NCBI RefSeq assembly: GCF_902167635.1
Contig: NZ_CABHMS010000002.1
Coordinates: 620,001 to 684,000 of the forward strand
Origin: Chitinophaga vietnamensis
Lineage (GTDB): Bacteria > Bacteroidota > Bacteroidia > Chitinophagales > Chitinophagaceae
Reading direction: 5' to 3'
Length of the DNA stretch: 64,000 bases
Shown here in pieces: positions 38,108 through 47,538 of the stretch (the stretch's first letter is position 1; each line of letters starts with the position of its first letter). The notes under the pieces are model-generated. The model was not told the origin of the DNA. It was given only the letters and a program-made list of their open reading frames with translations, and made no database searches. A program made the position numbers and the translations under genes.

Positions 38108-38137
38108 CAAAGATATAAAAATGCAACATTGTTGCAA
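38108..38137 (-). promoter_or_regulatory. Promoter with TGCAAC-N3-GTTGCA box before thioredoxin-reductase-like gene
   Basis: Minus-strand reading: TTG (38137-38135), a 19-nt spacer, then TATCTTTG (38115-38108), matching -33/-7. The palindrome TGCAACAATGTTGCA (38136-38122 in minus sense) overlaps the -33 element. Identical half-sites, spacing and promoter overlap occur before lgt at 13394-13408. Confidence 0.6.
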
Positions 38138-38144
38138 ATGAAAT

Positions 38145-38981
38145 TTACAGCGACTGCCCCGCTTTTTCCCGGATATGCGAGATATGTTCTGCGATCATAT
38201 GCAAACGATAGTAGTATTTTTCAAAGATATCATCATACATCAGGTGGCGGTTATGCAAAAAGGCGTTCAACGCAATGTAGATGAACTCCTCAAACGTAGT
38301 GTGCTCGCTCACTTTGATCACGCAATCGTTTACAGGCTCCATACTGGTAGCAAACTGTGTTTTTACCTGTATATCGGCCATACTGGTGATCAGGAGTTTG
38401 TGCAGCCCCGGCGCTTTGGCAAAGGGCGTATAGTGAATGGCAGTAAAACCATCTTCATCATATACATATTTGTTCACCTGCTCACCCAGCAGGAACTGCA
38501 CCACTTCAGGATGATTATTATACCGCGTGGCCAGCAGGAGCGGGGTTTCCCTGCTGGCCAGCACAAAATCAAATTCAATGTTGTGAGCAATGAGCAGCAA
38601 CAACATCTCGGTGATGTTGTTAAGACGATAATGCTGGAAGATATACGCAATGGCAAAAAGATAATCAGGATGCTCCACCTGAAGCCGGGCGCCCTTGGCA
38701 ATGGCGTATTCCACCGCCTGCGGCTTGTTGGCGCCCACCGCGCAGAACACCACCGGGATCATATCCTCCTTCTTGTAATGAATATCCGCACCACCCTCTT
38801 CTATCAGCAATTCCGCCGCCTCAAAAAAGATCTCCTGGTTTTCCAATAACTCACAAAGCAACTCCGATAATTCTCTCCTGTTGAAATAGCGTAAATTAAA
38901 TCTGATATACGTGATGATTTCATCCGGGTCCTGACAGGTTCTCAATTTTCTTTTTAACTCGTACAGCGAGATTCTTTGCAT
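38145..38981 (-). CDS. Ankyrin-repeat-like protein (278 aa)
   Basis: The middle contains degenerate ankyrin units (PVVFCAVGANKPQAVEYAIA, ETPLLLATRYNNHPEVVQFLLG, GFTAIHYTPFAKAPGLHKLL), each with the hydrophobic helix pair. No signal peptide or membrane helix. Ankyrin repeats bind proteins; the partner is unknown. It ends 8 bp from the TGCAAC box of the neighbouring gene and reads in the same direction, so read-through into the thioredoxin-reductase-like gene is possible. Confidence 0.8.
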   Translation of the reverse strand: MQRISLYELKRKLRTCQDPDEIITYIRFNLRYFNRRELSELLCELLENQEIFFEAAELLIEEGGADIHYKKEDMIPVVFCAVGANKPQAVEYAIAKGARLQVEHPDYLFAIAYIFQHYRLNNITEMLLLLIAHNIEFDFVLASRETPLLLATRYNNHPEVVQFLLGEQVNKYVYDEDGFTAIHYTPFAKAPGLHKLLITSMADIQVKTQFATSMEPVNDCVIKVSEHTTFEEFIYIALNAFLHNRHLMYDDIFEKYYYRLHMIAEHISHIREKAGQSL

Positions 38982-39128
38982 AATGCTTTATGAAATAATA
39001 ATAAAGCGGGATCGAAGGATGAAAATATATGTGCAATTTAAATAATTTGTTTATGATTTTTTTAGGATGATTTTTACGAAATTGAGGCCGGATGCAAACG
39101 TATCTCTACACGAACCAATAACGATCAT

Positions 39129-39644
39129 ATGAAAAGCTTCCTCTTAAAGGCCGGCATGCTGCTGTCCCTCGCAGCATGTAGCGTTTCCGGGCTCTCTGCC
39201 CAGCAAACAAAAGCAGAGAAAAAAGCTGCCCAGGCAGCCAAGGTGAAAAGCTGGATGGATAATCAGAACTATACTTTCGTGGCACAATCAGCCTTGCCGA
39301 TGGGTGGGCGTCTCCGGCAACTTACCTCGGAATATGATGTACGCGTCACCAAAGATTCTGTGGTGAGCTACCTGCCGTATTTCGGCCGAGCCTACACCGC
39401 ACCGCTCGATCCCACCAAACTGCCGCTGGATTTTAAATCGAAAGACTTCACCTATACCATCACACCACGCAAAAAAGATGGATGGGATATCACCATCAAA
39501 CCAAAAGATGTGCAGGACGTACAAAGCCTGCAGATCACCGTATCCAGCGATGGTTACAGCTCCCTGCAGGTGACCAGCACCAGCCGCCAGCCCATTAGTT
39601 TCAATGGCTATGTAACAGAAATAAGAACGAAGAAAAAGAAATAA
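39129..39644 (+). CDS. DUF4251 secreted protein (171 aa)
   Basis: DUF4251 is a Bacteroidetes-specific domain. Signal peptide (residues 1-24, LLSLAACSVSGLSAQ), then a polar helical stretch (QQTKAEKKAAQAAKVKSWMD) and the conserved core TFVAQSALPMGGRLRQLTSEYDVRV, YLPYFGRAYTAP, IQVSSDGYSSLQV-like strands and ISFNGYV near the C-terminus. A periplasmic or outer-membrane role is likely. Nothing else is known of the function. A hairpin follows at 39653. Confidence 0.9.
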   Translation: MKSFLLKAGMLLSLAACSVSGLSAQQTKAEKKAAQAAKVKSWMDNQNYTFVAQSALPMGGRLRQLTSEYDVRVTKDSVVSYLPYFGRAYTAPLDPTKLPLDFKSKDFTYTITPRKKDGWDITIKPKDVQDVQSLQITVSSDGYSSLQVTSTSRQPISFNGYVTEIRTKKKK

Positions 39645-39652
39645 TCAATAGC

Positions 39653-39673
39653 AGCCCTGCTGCAAGCAGGGCT
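39653..39673 (+). terminator. Hairpin after DUF4251 gene
   Basis: A 9-bp stem AGCCCTGCT/AGCAGGGCT with a 3-nt loop (39653-39661, 39665-39673) lies 8 bp after the stop. The tail TAATTCAACT has few Ts, so termination would be weak. Confidence 0.5.
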
Positions 39674-39685
39674 TAATTCAACTGC

Positions 39686-40303
39686 ATGCAAAAATCAAAG
39701 ATCACCACACTTTTCCTGGATATCGGCGGCGTACTGCTGACCAACGGATGGGACAGGAACGCCCGCAAACTGGCCGTGCAAACGTTTAACCTCGATGCCG
39801 CAGAAACGGAAGAAAGACATCACCTCACCTTCGATACTTACGAAGAAGGCAAACTCACACTGGATGAATATCTTGGCAGGGTTGTGTTTTATGAAGAAAG
39901 AAATTTTTCGAGAGAAGATTTCCGCGAATTTATGTTCCGGCAATCCGCACCCTATCCCGAAATGCTGGAAATGGTCCGCATTCTCAAAGCAAAATATCAG
40001 CTCAAGATCGCGATCGTGAATAATGAAGGGAGAGAACTCAATACTCACCGCATCAAACAATTCGGTATCGGGCACCTCGCCGATTTCTTCATCTCTTCCT
40101 GCTTTGTGCACCTGCGCAAACCGGATGCAGATATCTATCGCCTCGCGCTCGACATCGCACAGGTAAAACCCGGAGAGGTAGCCTACCTGGAAGACCGTCC
40201 CATGTTCGTTGATGTTGCCAACAGCATCGGTATCCATGGCATTGTGCATAGCAGTTACGCTACCACCGTAGCCGCACTGGCTAACCTGGGCCTCATACTC
40301 TGA
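39686..40303 (+). CDS. HAD-superfamily hydrolase (205 aa)
   Basis: Motif I FLDIGGVL has the nucleophile D12 but carries glycine two residues later instead of the general-acid aspartate. Motif III is LRKPDADIY, motif IV YLEDRPMFVD, and a helical cap lies between. The pattern matches YihX-like or epoxide-hydrolase N-terminal HADs rather than DxD phosphatases, so phosphatase activity may be reduced or altered. Substrate unknown. Starts at ATG 39686, 13 bp after the hairpin. Confidence 0.88.
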   Translation: MQKSKITTLFLDIGGVLLTNGWDRNARKLAVQTFNLDAAETEERHHLTFDTYEEGKLTLDEYLGRVVFYEERNFSREDFREFMFRQSAPYPEMLEMVRILKAKYQLKIAIVNNEGRELNTHRIKQFGIGHLADFFISSCFVHLRKPDADIYRLALDIAQVKPGEVAYLEDRPMFVDVANSIGIHGIVHSSYATTVAALANLGLIL

Positions 40304-40481
40304 GGCCCCCTTTACCGCTGGTGTAATTTTTTTATCGGGATGATGCTTTGTTCCGATTTATTTCTATTTTGTCAACTGTGTCCGATATATACACAATATT
40401 GTATTCCGCGTTTCGCTAGTTTTTTCAGCAGATAAGAAGGGAACAACCAAATCAATCGCACACATATAATATTAGCAGTTA

Positions 40482-40497
40482 GCAAAAACGATTTAGC
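40482..40497. promoter_or_regulatory. LacI-type operator upstream of DUF1080 gene
   Basis: GCAAAAACGATTTAGC has a central CG and inverted half-sites, the form of LacI-family operators. A nearly identical site, GCTAAAACGATTTAGC, lies at 59578-59593 upstream of the ROK gene, with a related half-site at 59523. No LacI gene is in the window. Confidence 0.6.
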
Positions 40498-40528
40498 ATA
40501 ACGATAAAAATTTTATAAAAACAGCACT

Positions 40529-42373
40529 ATGCACAGATGGAACAAGTTCCGTCCAAAGCTCCGGGCCTGCATCCCCGGCACTTTGGTACTGTTGGCAACC
40601 CTGGGAAACACCAACTCCCTGCGGGCGCAGAACAAACTAGCCCTCACCGATCTCTCCGCCTTCCGGCAACCCGCCGCCAACTGGCGTTTAGCCGGCGCCG
40701 TTAGCGCCGACCTCCAGCAGCACAACAAGCTGGACATCACGCCAGGAAACGGTATCCTCGTGAACCTGCCAGACAAGGGCGCGCACGGCCAGGATCTCTA
40801 CACCAATTTTGAACACGGCGATCTGGACCTCGAACTGGACTATATGATGTCCTACGGCTCCAACTCCGGCATCTACCTGCAAGGCAGGTACGAAGTACAA
40901 TTGTTCGACAGCTGGGGCGCTACCGCGCCACGCGCCTCCGACAACGGCGGCATCTATGAACGCTGGGATAACAGCCGTCCCGAAGGCCAGCAGGGCTTCG
41001 ACGGCCACGCTCCCCGGCAGAATGCCAGTCATGCTCCCGGCCTCTGGCAACATCTCAAGATCGCCTTCCAGGCGCCCCGCTTCGATGCCAGCGGTAACAA
41101 AATTTCCAATGCCACCGTACTGAGCATCGTCCTCAACGGCGTAACCATACAGGAAAACGTAGTGCTCTCAGGCCCCACCCGCGGCGCTATGCAGAACAAT
41201 GAAGTGCCCAGTGGCCCGCTCCGCATCCAGGGCGATCACGGCACCATCGCCTTCAGGAATATTGTAGTCACCAACTACACCGCACCACAACCCGATATCA
41301 AAAACATTCAATACAGCGTATACAAAGGCAAGTTCAATAAACCACCTGACTTCAGTACGCTGAAACCTGCTATCAGCGGTACTTCCACGCAGCTTACGTC
41401 CAATATCCCCGGCCTGCCCGCCAACGAATTTCTCGTTCGTTATACCGGTACCCTGGAAATCAAAAAAGCCGGTAACTACACTTTCGGCTTGCATACCAGC
41501 GGTGGCGGCGGCATGATGAGCATCAACAACAAAGAGCTCTTCAAAAGCCGCGGCTGGGACGGAAAAGGTAGCATACAACTGGAAGCCGGCTCCTGGCCCA
41601 TAGAAATACTTTATGCCAAGAACACCGACTGGGCCAAAGCTTCTCTCACCCTCACCGCCAAAGAAGCCGCCATCCGCGAGTTCCTGCTCAGCGATCCCAA
41701 TGTACCCGCCGATGATCCGGTAGATCCCATCATCGTCAATGCTACAGAAAATACCGTATTGCGCAGCTTCATGGACCTGCACGGCGGCCCCCGTGTGGTA
41801 CATGCCGTATCGGTAGGCAGCCCTGCAAAGGTGCACTACACCTACGATCTCGATAATGGCATGCCCGTACAGGTATGGCGCGGCGATTTTCTCAACACCA
41901 CGCCCATGTGGCACGATCGTGGCGACGGCTCTTCCCGCCCGCTCGGCACGGTGCAACAACTCACCAACAAGCCCGCACTGGCCATACAGCAACTCAATAC
42001 CACCGATGCTCCCTGGCCGAAAGATACCACGGGCAGCGGTTACCGCCCCAAAGGCTATTCGCTGGATGCCGCCGGCAGCCCCGTATTCCATTACAATATC
42101 TACGGCGCCGCCATCAGCGATTCCCTTGCTGTATTGCCGCAAAGTCAGGGCCTCTACCGCACCCTCACCGCACAACAGCCGGCAGAGAAACTATATCTGC
42201 GTATAGCCGTTGCCGATAGCATCACGCAAAACGGCAACCTTTACGTGATTGGCGACAAATCATATTATATCAGGATAGATGATGCACGCGATGCAGTGAT
42301 CCGCAGCCAGGAAGGCCGCCAGGAGCTGCTGGTACCCGTGAAATCAAAAGTAGGCTATGCCATCATCTTCTAA
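40529..42373 (+). CDS. DUF1080 (3-keto-disaccharide hydrolase-like) secreted protein with PA14-like domain (614 aa)
   Basis: Signal peptide to about residue 33 (NSLRAQ). DUF1080 concanavalin-like lyase/hydrolase domain (about 35-260: GDLDLELDYMMSYGSNSGIY, GRYEVQLFDSWG, GNGILVNLPDKG, LRIQGDHGTIAFRNI). A PA14-like domain follows (about 275-400: ITS-type FLVRYTGTLEIKKAGNYTFGL, SIQLEAGSWPIEILYAK). A C-terminal region of about 200 residues is uncharacterised. DUF1080 enzymes cleave 3-keto-glycosides. A LacI-type operator lies 32 bp upstream of the start, and the cytochrome gene follows 16 bp after the stop. Confidence 0.9.
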   Translation: MHRWNKFRPKLRACIPGTLVLLATLGNTNSLRAQNKLALTDLSAFRQPAANWRLAGAVSADLQQHNKLDITPGNGILVNLPDKGAHGQDLYTNFEHGDLDLELDYMMSYGSNSGIYLQGRYEVQLFDSWGATAPRASDNGGIYERWDNSRPEGQQGFDGHAPRQNASHAPGLWQHLKIAFQAPRFDASGNKISNATVLSIVLNGVTIQENVVLSGPTRGAMQNNEVPSGPLRIQGDHGTIAFRNIVVTNYTAPQPDIKNIQYSVYKGKFNKPPDFSTLKPAISGTSTQLTSNIPGLPANEFLVRYTGTLEIKKAGNYTFGLHTSGGGGMMSINNKELFKSRGWDGKGSIQLEAGSWPIEILYAKNTDWAKASLTLTAKEAAIREFLLSDPNVPADDPVDPIIVNATENTVLRSFMDLHGGPRVVHAVSVGSPAKVHYTYDLDNGMPVQVWRGDFLNTTPMWHDRGDGSSRPLGTVQQLTNKPALAIQQLNTTDAPWPKDTTGSGYRPKGYSLDAAGSPVFHYNIYGAAISDSLAVLPQSQGLYRTLTAQQPAEKLYLRIAVADSITQNGNLYVIGDKSYYIRIDDARDAVIRSQEGRQELLVPVKSKVGYAIIF

Positions 42374-42389
42374 AGCACATCTACACATC

Positions 42390-44324
42390 ATGAAACTGAA
42401 CTATAGAAATATTACAGCAGGAATAGCGGCTGGCTGCTTGTTATGCGCAACGGCCGTATTGCCTGTACGGGCGCAGGAATCGCCCAAGGAAGAGGACTTC
42501 TTCCGCATCGCCCGCATCAGCGCGCCTGAAGGCACCCTGCTGGAAGTGGGCGGCCTTTGCACCCTGCCTAACGGCGACCTCGGCGTAGCCACCCGCCGTG
42601 GCGATATCTTCATCGTAGAAAATCCTACCAGCAAACAACCCTACTTCCGCAAAGTGGCCTCCGGCCTGCATGAGGTACTGGGCCTGGCCTGGAAGAACGG
42701 CTCGCTCTACTGCGCCCAGCGCGGCGAGCTCACCAAACTTACCGACAGTAACATGGACGGTAAAATAGACCAATTCGAAACCGTATATGCGTGGCCGTTA
42801 TCCGGTCACTATCACGAATATAGCTTCGGGCCGGAACTCGCGCCGGATGGCTCTTTCTTCGTGTCCGGCAACGTTGCCTTCGGCGACGAAGAATGGTGGC
42901 GCGGTGAAAGTCGCGTGCCCTGGCGCGGATGGATGATGCACATCACTGAAGATGGAAAGATGGAACCCTGGGCCACCGGTATGCGCTCTCCCTGCGGCCT
43001 CGGCATCATCGACGGGGAATTGTTTTATGCAGATAACCAGGGCGACTGGGTCGGCTCGGGCGGGCTGGTACACGTCAAGAAAGGCGTATTCACCGGCCAT
43101 CCCGCAGGCTTACGCTGGACCAACCTGCCTAACTCCCCGGTGAAACTCAGCACTGAACAGCTGTATAGCAAGGTAGACCCGCGCTATCGCAAAGATGCCA
43201 ATGGCCGCGCCATCAAACCGGAAAATGTGGAAGACGAAAAATTTGTGACGCTCTTCGATATGAAACAATATTTCCCTGAAGTGCAGCTGCCCGCGGTGTA
43301 CCTGCCACACGGCGTTTTGGGCATCTCCAACTCACAGATCACCAGCATACCAAATGGTACGTTCGGTCCCTTTGCCAACCAGGTGCTGATCGGCGATCAG
43401 GGACAAAGTAAGATCATGCGCGTATTTCTGGAAAAAGTGAATGGCGAATACCAGGGCGCCGCCTGGGATTTCAGGAGCGGCTTTCAATCCGGTGTGCTGC
43501 GGCTTGCCTGGGCAAAAGATGGTTCGCTCTTCGTAGGTGAAACCAACCGTGGCTGGGGCTCTGCCGGCGATGCCAACGAAGGCCTGCAACGCCTCGTATG
43601 GAATAACCGCGTCCCCTTTGAGATGCGCACCGTGAGCGCCCGCCCTGATGGCTTCGAGATCACCTTCACACAACCCATCGATAAAAAAGCTGCGGAAGAC
43701 CTGGCCTCCTATAACGTGGAAAGTTTCACCTACAAATATCATCCTGTATATGGTAGTCCAACCGTGAACACGGAAAAGCTGCCCGTGAAAGGCGTACAGG
43801 TGGCGGCCGACGGCATGTCTGTTCGCCTGCTGGTAGATGGCCTGCGCAAGTACTACATTCATAAACTAACCTTAACGGGTATACGGGAACAGGATCACTC
43901 CTATTCACTCGTACACCAGGATGTGTACTACACGCTCAACAACATCCCGGACGGCGCCAGGATGGCCCCCGGCGCCTACAGCACTAAAAACAGTGCGAAG
44001 GCGCCCGCCGCCAAACCGGAAAAAACAGCCAAGCCTGCCAAAGCCGCTACCACAGGTGCTTCCAAGGCGCTCACTTATGCACAGATACAACCGCTATTGG
44101 CCAAATACACCTGTGCATCCTGTCATAATGCAGAAAAAAGACAGGTAGGTCCTGGCTTCAACGAAGTGGCCAGGCGCAACTATCCTGTCACCAAAATACT
44201 TCAGCTCATCCGCAATCCCCAGCCACAGAACTGGCCGGGCTATGCTACCGCCATGCCGCCCTTCCCGCAGGTCCCGCAATCTGACGCATTGAAGATCGCG
44301 ACGTGGATCAACAGCTTGAAATAG
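42390..44324 (+). CDS. Beta-propeller dehydrogenase-like protein with C-terminal cytochrome c domain (644 aa)
   Basis: Signal peptide (VLPVRAQ). Residues about 45-400 are a PQQ-glucose-dehydrogenase-like beta-propeller (GGLCTLPNGDLGVATRRGDI, GPELAPDGSFFVSGN, LRLAWAKDGSLFVGETNRGW), followed by a beta-sandwich, an Ala/Lys-rich linker and cytochrome c with C575-AS-C578-H579 and axial M622 (TAMPPFP). Probably a periplasmic carbohydrate dehydrogenase that passes electrons to its own heme. ATG 42390 is chosen because the frame upstream lies in the preceding gene's end. Co-transcribed with the DUF1080 gene, so the pair may make and cleave 3-keto-sugars. Confidence 0.9.
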   Translation: MKLNYRNITAGIAAGCLLCATAVLPVRAQESPKEEDFFRIARISAPEGTLLEVGGLCTLPNGDLGVATRRGDIFIVENPTSKQPYFRKVASGLHEVLGLAWKNGSLYCAQRGELTKLTDSNMDGKIDQFETVYAWPLSGHYHEYSFGPELAPDGSFFVSGNVAFGDEEWWRGESRVPWRGWMMHITEDGKMEPWATGMRSPCGLGIIDGELFYADNQGDWVGSGGLVHVKKGVFTGHPAGLRWTNLPNSPVKLSTEQLYSKVDPRYRKDANGRAIKPENVEDEKFVTLFDMKQYFPEVQLPAVYLPHGVLGISNSQITSIPNGTFGPFANQVLIGDQGQSKIMRVFLEKVNGEYQGAAWDFRSGFQSGVLRLAWAKDGSLFVGETNRGWGSAGDANEGLQRLVWNNRVPFEMRTVSARPDGFEITFTQPIDKKAAEDLASYNVESFTYKYHPVYGSPTVNTEKLPVKGVQVAADGMSVRLLVDGLRKYYIHKLTLTGIREQDHSYSLVHQDVYYTLNNIPDGARMAPGAYSTKNSAKAPAAKPEKTAKPAKAATTGASKALTYAQIQPLLAKYTCASCHNAEKRQVGPGFNEVARRNYPVTKILQLIRNPQPQNWPGYATAMPPFPQVPQSDALKIATWINSLK

Positions 44325-44328
44325 CTTA

Positions 44329-44471
44329 AAAGGATTAGCAGGATTTTCGAATTTTTTGATTTACGGATTTTTTGATTTAATTGAAGCGAAGACGAATAAC
44401 GTTATTATCTCCGCTTCAATTAAATCAAAAAATCCGTAAATCAAAAAATTCGAAAATCCTGCTAATCCTTT
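44329..44471. repeat. Long perfect inverted repeat (60-bp arms), convergent junction
   Basis: Arms 44329-44388 and 44412-44471 are perfect complements with a 23-nt loop. The loop AAGACGAATAACGTTATTATC plus TC differs by one base from the reverse complement of the loop at 1394-1416, so this is the same element as the one at 1316-1494 in the opposite orientation. One arm base differs (GGATTAGCAGG here, GGATTACCAGG there). The right arm includes part of the stop codon of aminopeptidase P. Confidence 0.95.
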
Positions 44472-45735
44472 AATCATGAGCCATCAATTCTTCGATCTCC
44501 TCCGCTTCCCGTGGGATCATCTCCATTAGATCTTCGCAGCCGTTTTCGGTAACGAGCAGGTTGTTCTCTATTCTTACGCCGATGCCTTCTGCTTCGCAGT
44601 AGATGCCGGGTTCGTTGGTGAGTATGGCGCCTGCGGGGATGGGCTCATGATGGTAGCCGGTGTCGTGTACTTCGAGGCCGAGGAAGTGGGAAACATTGTG
44701 GTAGCAATGCTTTTGGAGGTAGTGGCTGGCGCCGTTGCGGCGGATATCATCAGTGGTGCAGAGGCCGAGCTTCACCAGTTCCTCGATCAGGAAGGAATTG
44801 GAGGCAGCCCAGATATCCGTAATCAGGATGCCGGCGCGCACCTGTGCGCGTACCTGTTTGTGCACACGTAATACGGCATCATAGAACTCACGCTGACGGG
44901 GCGAATAGCGGCCATTGGCCGGGATGGTGCGGGTGAGGTCTGCATTGTACAATTGCCAGGATGCGGCGGCGTCGATGAGTACGAGATCGCCGTCCTGAAC
45001 AGGTTTGGTGGTAGCGCGGTAATGCAGTATACAGGCGTCGGCGCCGGATGCTACGATGGGTTCGTAATCGGCCCAGGTGGCGCCGTATTGCATGTATTCG
45101 TGTATCATTTCCGCGGCTACCTGCAAGCCTGTTTTGCCGGGCTTCAGGAAGGGCAATACCCGGCGGAAGCCTGCGTTGGTGATCTCGCAGGCCTTTCTCA
45201 TCAGCGCGATCTCTTCTGGTGTCTTCACGTTGCGTTGCCTTGCCAGCAAGGGATACAGCCTGCCGTACTGATGCAGGGGGTACGCTTGTTTGCAGGCGAG
45301 CAGCAGCCGGTCTTCCCTTGTCTGCGTTTCATTTTCGGAGCGTGCATGTTCGTTAGTATGCAGGAAGATCTGTTGCGCCAATGGTATCACGCGTTTCATG
45401 ATCTGCCAGAATTCATCGGTATAAAAGATGGTGGAGATACCACTGAGCTCCGCGGCGGATGCTTTGCTGGCGCGGTGTCCCAGCCATTTCACATAGAGGT
45501 CGTTCGTGCGGCGGATGAACAGTATCTCGCGCATCGACGGATCAGGGTGGCCAGGGAAAAGCACGAGCATGGCATCATCTTCCTGGAACCCGGTGAGATA
45601 ATAAAGATTGGTGTTGGGTGCATAGCGCATGGTGCCATCGGCATTGGTGGGAAAGATATCGTTGGCAGTGAGGATGGCTATGGCATCGGCGGGCAAGCTG
45701 CCGGCCAGCCGCTGGCGCTGTTTTGCATAGTTCAT
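44470..45735 (-). CDS. pepP: Xaa-Pro aminopeptidase (aminopeptidase P) (421 aa)
   Basis: M24 metallopeptidase removing N-terminal residues before proline. N-terminal domain with NLYYLTGFQEDDAML, then the pita-bread fold with metal ligands D in VLIDAAASWQLYNADLTRTIP, H in VSHFLGLEVHDTGY, and E residues in TNEPGIYCEAEGIGVRIENN. Length is normal. A -7 box lies upstream. The 3' end abuts the long inverted repeat. Confidence 0.94.
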   Translation of the reverse strand: MNYAKQRQRLAGSLPADAIAILTANDIFPTNADGTMRYAPNTNLYYLTGFQEDDAMLVLFPGHPDPSMREILFIRRTNDLYVKWLGHRASKASAAELSGISTIFYTDEFWQIMKRVIPLAQQIFLHTNEHARSENETQTREDRLLLACKQAYPLHQYGRLYPLLARQRNVKTPEEIALMRKACEITNAGFRRVLPFLKPGKTGLQVAAEMIHEYMQYGATWADYEPIVASGADACILHYRATTKPVQDGDLVLIDAAASWQLYNADLTRTIPANGRYSPRQREFYDAVLRVHKQVRAQVRAGILITDIWAASNSFLIEELVKLGLCTTDDIRRNGASHYLQKHCYHNVSHFLGLEVHDTGYHHEPIPAGAILTNEPGIYCEAEGIGVRIENNLLVTENGCEDLMEMIPREAEEIEELMAHD

Positions 45736-45755
45736 GATGAGGTGCGTTGTTTACG

Positions 45756-45763
45756 CAAACTTA
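45756..45763 (-). promoter_or_regulatory. Bacteroidetes -7 element before aminopeptidase P
   Basis: TAAGTTTG on the minus strand matches TAnnTTTG, 21 bp before the start codon. No TTG at the usual -33 spacing. Confidence 0.35.
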
Positions 45764-45803
45764 GCAGGGGAGCGAGAAAAAACTGGTGTACAAATGCGAC
45801 AAT

Positions 45804-46598
45804 CTAATGGTGCAATTGGCGGCAGGCCTTGCGGAAATGGGAGAAATCACAATAGCCCAGCGCCTCCCAGTCGGCCTTGTAGCCATGCACAAAATATTGA
45901 GATACCGCTTCGCGGAAACGCAGGATGTTCAGGCATTTTTTAGGAGAGATATCGAGTGATGCGGAGAAATATCTTTCAAGCGTGCGTGGAGAGAGATAGA
46001 GCATGGTGGCCAGTTTCTTCAGCTGGTAGCCGCTTTGCTGCAGGGCGGATGTTTGTACGGATTGTAGTACATAACTGAAAGGTCTGGCGGCGGGGATTGC
46101 GGTATGACGGCGCAGGAACCGTTCCAGCAGGGCTTTTACGGTGTCGAGGTCCGGGGCTTCGAACAGTGCGTTTTCGAGGTCGTTGATATGTTGCAGGGCA
46201 TCTTGGGCCAGCACTGGTTGCTGATGGATATCGGAACCTTTGATATGAAAGAGGTAATTAAGTGAAGCGGGTTTAAACTTGATGCCTACGAGGTAATTGT
46301 TGGCCAGGTGCCGGTAGGCCACCGGGGTGGCGTGATAGCCGATCAGCTCACTATGCCGTGAGGCATGCAGCAGGGCGCCATTGTGATCATATATCTCGAA
46401 AGGCGCGCCCAGGTTGAGCACCAGCGAGGAGTACATATTGGCCATGAGCAGCTCGCGGTATTCTTCCTGTTGCGGGCTGCGGGTGCGTAAGTCCAGCAGC
46501 CAATAACAAACTACATGCTCCGCCAGGTCGGGCGAAGGGGCCATGTAGCGGTACTGGCGCCAGAAATATGGCTGGTCTGTAAGCTCCGAGAAAAACAT
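45804..46598 (-). CDS. AraC-family transcriptional regulator (264 aa)
   Basis: N-terminal region (YRYMAPSPDLAEHVVCYWLLD, PYLNYLF-like strands) is the DUF6597-type sensor seen in AraC proteins of Bacteroidetes. C-terminal HTH region: YQLKKLATMLYLSPRTLERYF then RFREAVSQYFVHGYKADWEA with GYCDFSHFRKACRQL. No ligand is known. It is in the same direction as aminopeptidase P but 68 bp upstream, with an intervening -7 box, so probably transcribed separately. Confidence 0.9.
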   Translation of the reverse strand: MFFSELTDQPYFWRQYRYMAPSPDLAEHVVCYWLLDLRTRSPQQEEYRELLMANMYSSLVLNLGAPFEIYDHNGALLHASRHSELIGYHATPVAYRHLANNYLVGIKFKPASLNYLFHIKGSDIHQQPVLAQDALQHINDLENALFEAPDLDTVKALLERFLRRHTAIPAARPFSYVLQSVQTSALQQSGYQLKKLATMLYLSPRTLERYFSASLDISPKKCLNILRFREAVSQYFVHGYKADWEALGYCDFSHFRKACRQLHH

Positions 46599-46765
46599 GC
46601 GCTCAAAGTTTAAACTTTTTTTCCTGAGTCCTGTTAATAAAGGTACAAGAAAACCCGTAAGACCCGTAGCTGCCTAATTGTATTATTTATTTTCATAGAA
46701 GTATCATATTTCAAGATAACGGTTGATAAACAGGTATAACATCTTGCGTAATCCGAGATGTGCAG

Positions 46766-46848
46766 GGGCGGGCTTTGTCCTTTAAAACGCCCGCCCTTAT
46801 TCATTTTGGGATTTATGGATTTTGGAATTTAGGGATGTGGGGATTTAA
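46766..46848. repeat. GC hairpin and single-arm GGATTT repeat remnant
   Basis: GGGCGGGC (46766-46773) pairs with GCCCGCCC (46789-46796). From 46808 to 46848 follow GGGATTTATGGATTTTGGAATTT-type units related to the arms of the long hairpins but without a partner arm, so it looks like a decayed or half repeat. It lies downstream of the minus-strand membrane protein gene at 46868. Confidence 0.6.
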
Positions 46849-46867
46849 CGTGGATGCCTATACGAAA

Positions 46868-47341
46868 TTATTTCGGATTGGTACGTTGTGCGATGAGGGT
46901 GAGGGGAGTGGCGATCATCACGATGAGGATGAAGGCATTGATGATGGTGGAAGTCCAGGTGAAGGGGACGCCTGCCACGCGGCTGAGCGGCAGTACGGCG
47001 AGGTTCATGACAGCCCAGTTGAAGAGCCCATATACCACTGCGATTACGCCTCCATTTTTAAAAGTACGGTGCAGGAAAGGATATACCTGGAAGAAGAAGA
47101 TGGTGAAGGCGAAGGCGATCACATAGTGGAAGAAGAGGCCCCAGTAGGGCATGCCTTCTGCGGTGAAGGCGCTGCGGCCAAATACGCCGCTGGCTACAAA
47201 ACGGAGTACGGTGCTGAAAGGGCGCCCCGTTCTGGCGGAAGTAATGATGCAGGCAGTCAGGATATCAAGGGTACCTACGAGGAGGCCAGCGAGGATAATG
47301 GTCCTGGTTGGCATTTTCTTATAAACTTGTTCTGTGGACAT
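46868..47341 (-). CDS. Uncharacterised four-helix membrane protein (157 aa)
   Basis: Membrane helices at about 14-33, 66-88, 97-118 and 127-148. The motif LVGTLDILTACI in helix 1 and the conserved SGVFGRSAF loop resemble small membrane proteins annotated as YagU/DUF-type, but I cannot give a certain family. It is divergent from the TetR efflux operon, with 250 bp between starts, and could be part of its regulon. Confidence 0.75.
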   Translation of the reverse strand: MSTEQVYKKMPTRTIILAGLLVGTLDILTACIITSARTGRPFSTVLRFVASGVFGRSAFTAEGMPYWGLFFHYVIAFAFTIFFFQVYPFLHRTFKNGGVIAVVYGLFNWAVMNLAVLPLSRVAGVPFTWTSTIINAFILIVMIATPLTLIAQRTNPK

Positions 47342-47538
47342 ATTTTAAAAATTTCTTCTCTTAAGTTAAAATTTTTCTTTCTTATATCCGTCATCTTTGT
47401 GGTGAAAATGGCCCTTAAGCTCGTATCGTCGTGTTAAGCTTTCATTAACAGTTCTGCTTTTATCTCTCTTTATTGTTTGATTTTTGCTTTTATATAGATT
47501 ATAAAAATAAAAATTTAAACAAGTGATTAAATAAATGA

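Noticed and set aside
41968-42030. A second copy of the LacI-type motif near the DUF1080 gene
   Set aside because: Only the copy at 40482 matches; no other full match was found around this operon.
46760-47437. 225-codon plus-strand frame rich in Glu, Asp and Gly
   Set aside because: It is antisense to the four-helix membrane protein at 46868-47341, and the composition reflects complementing hydrophobic codons.
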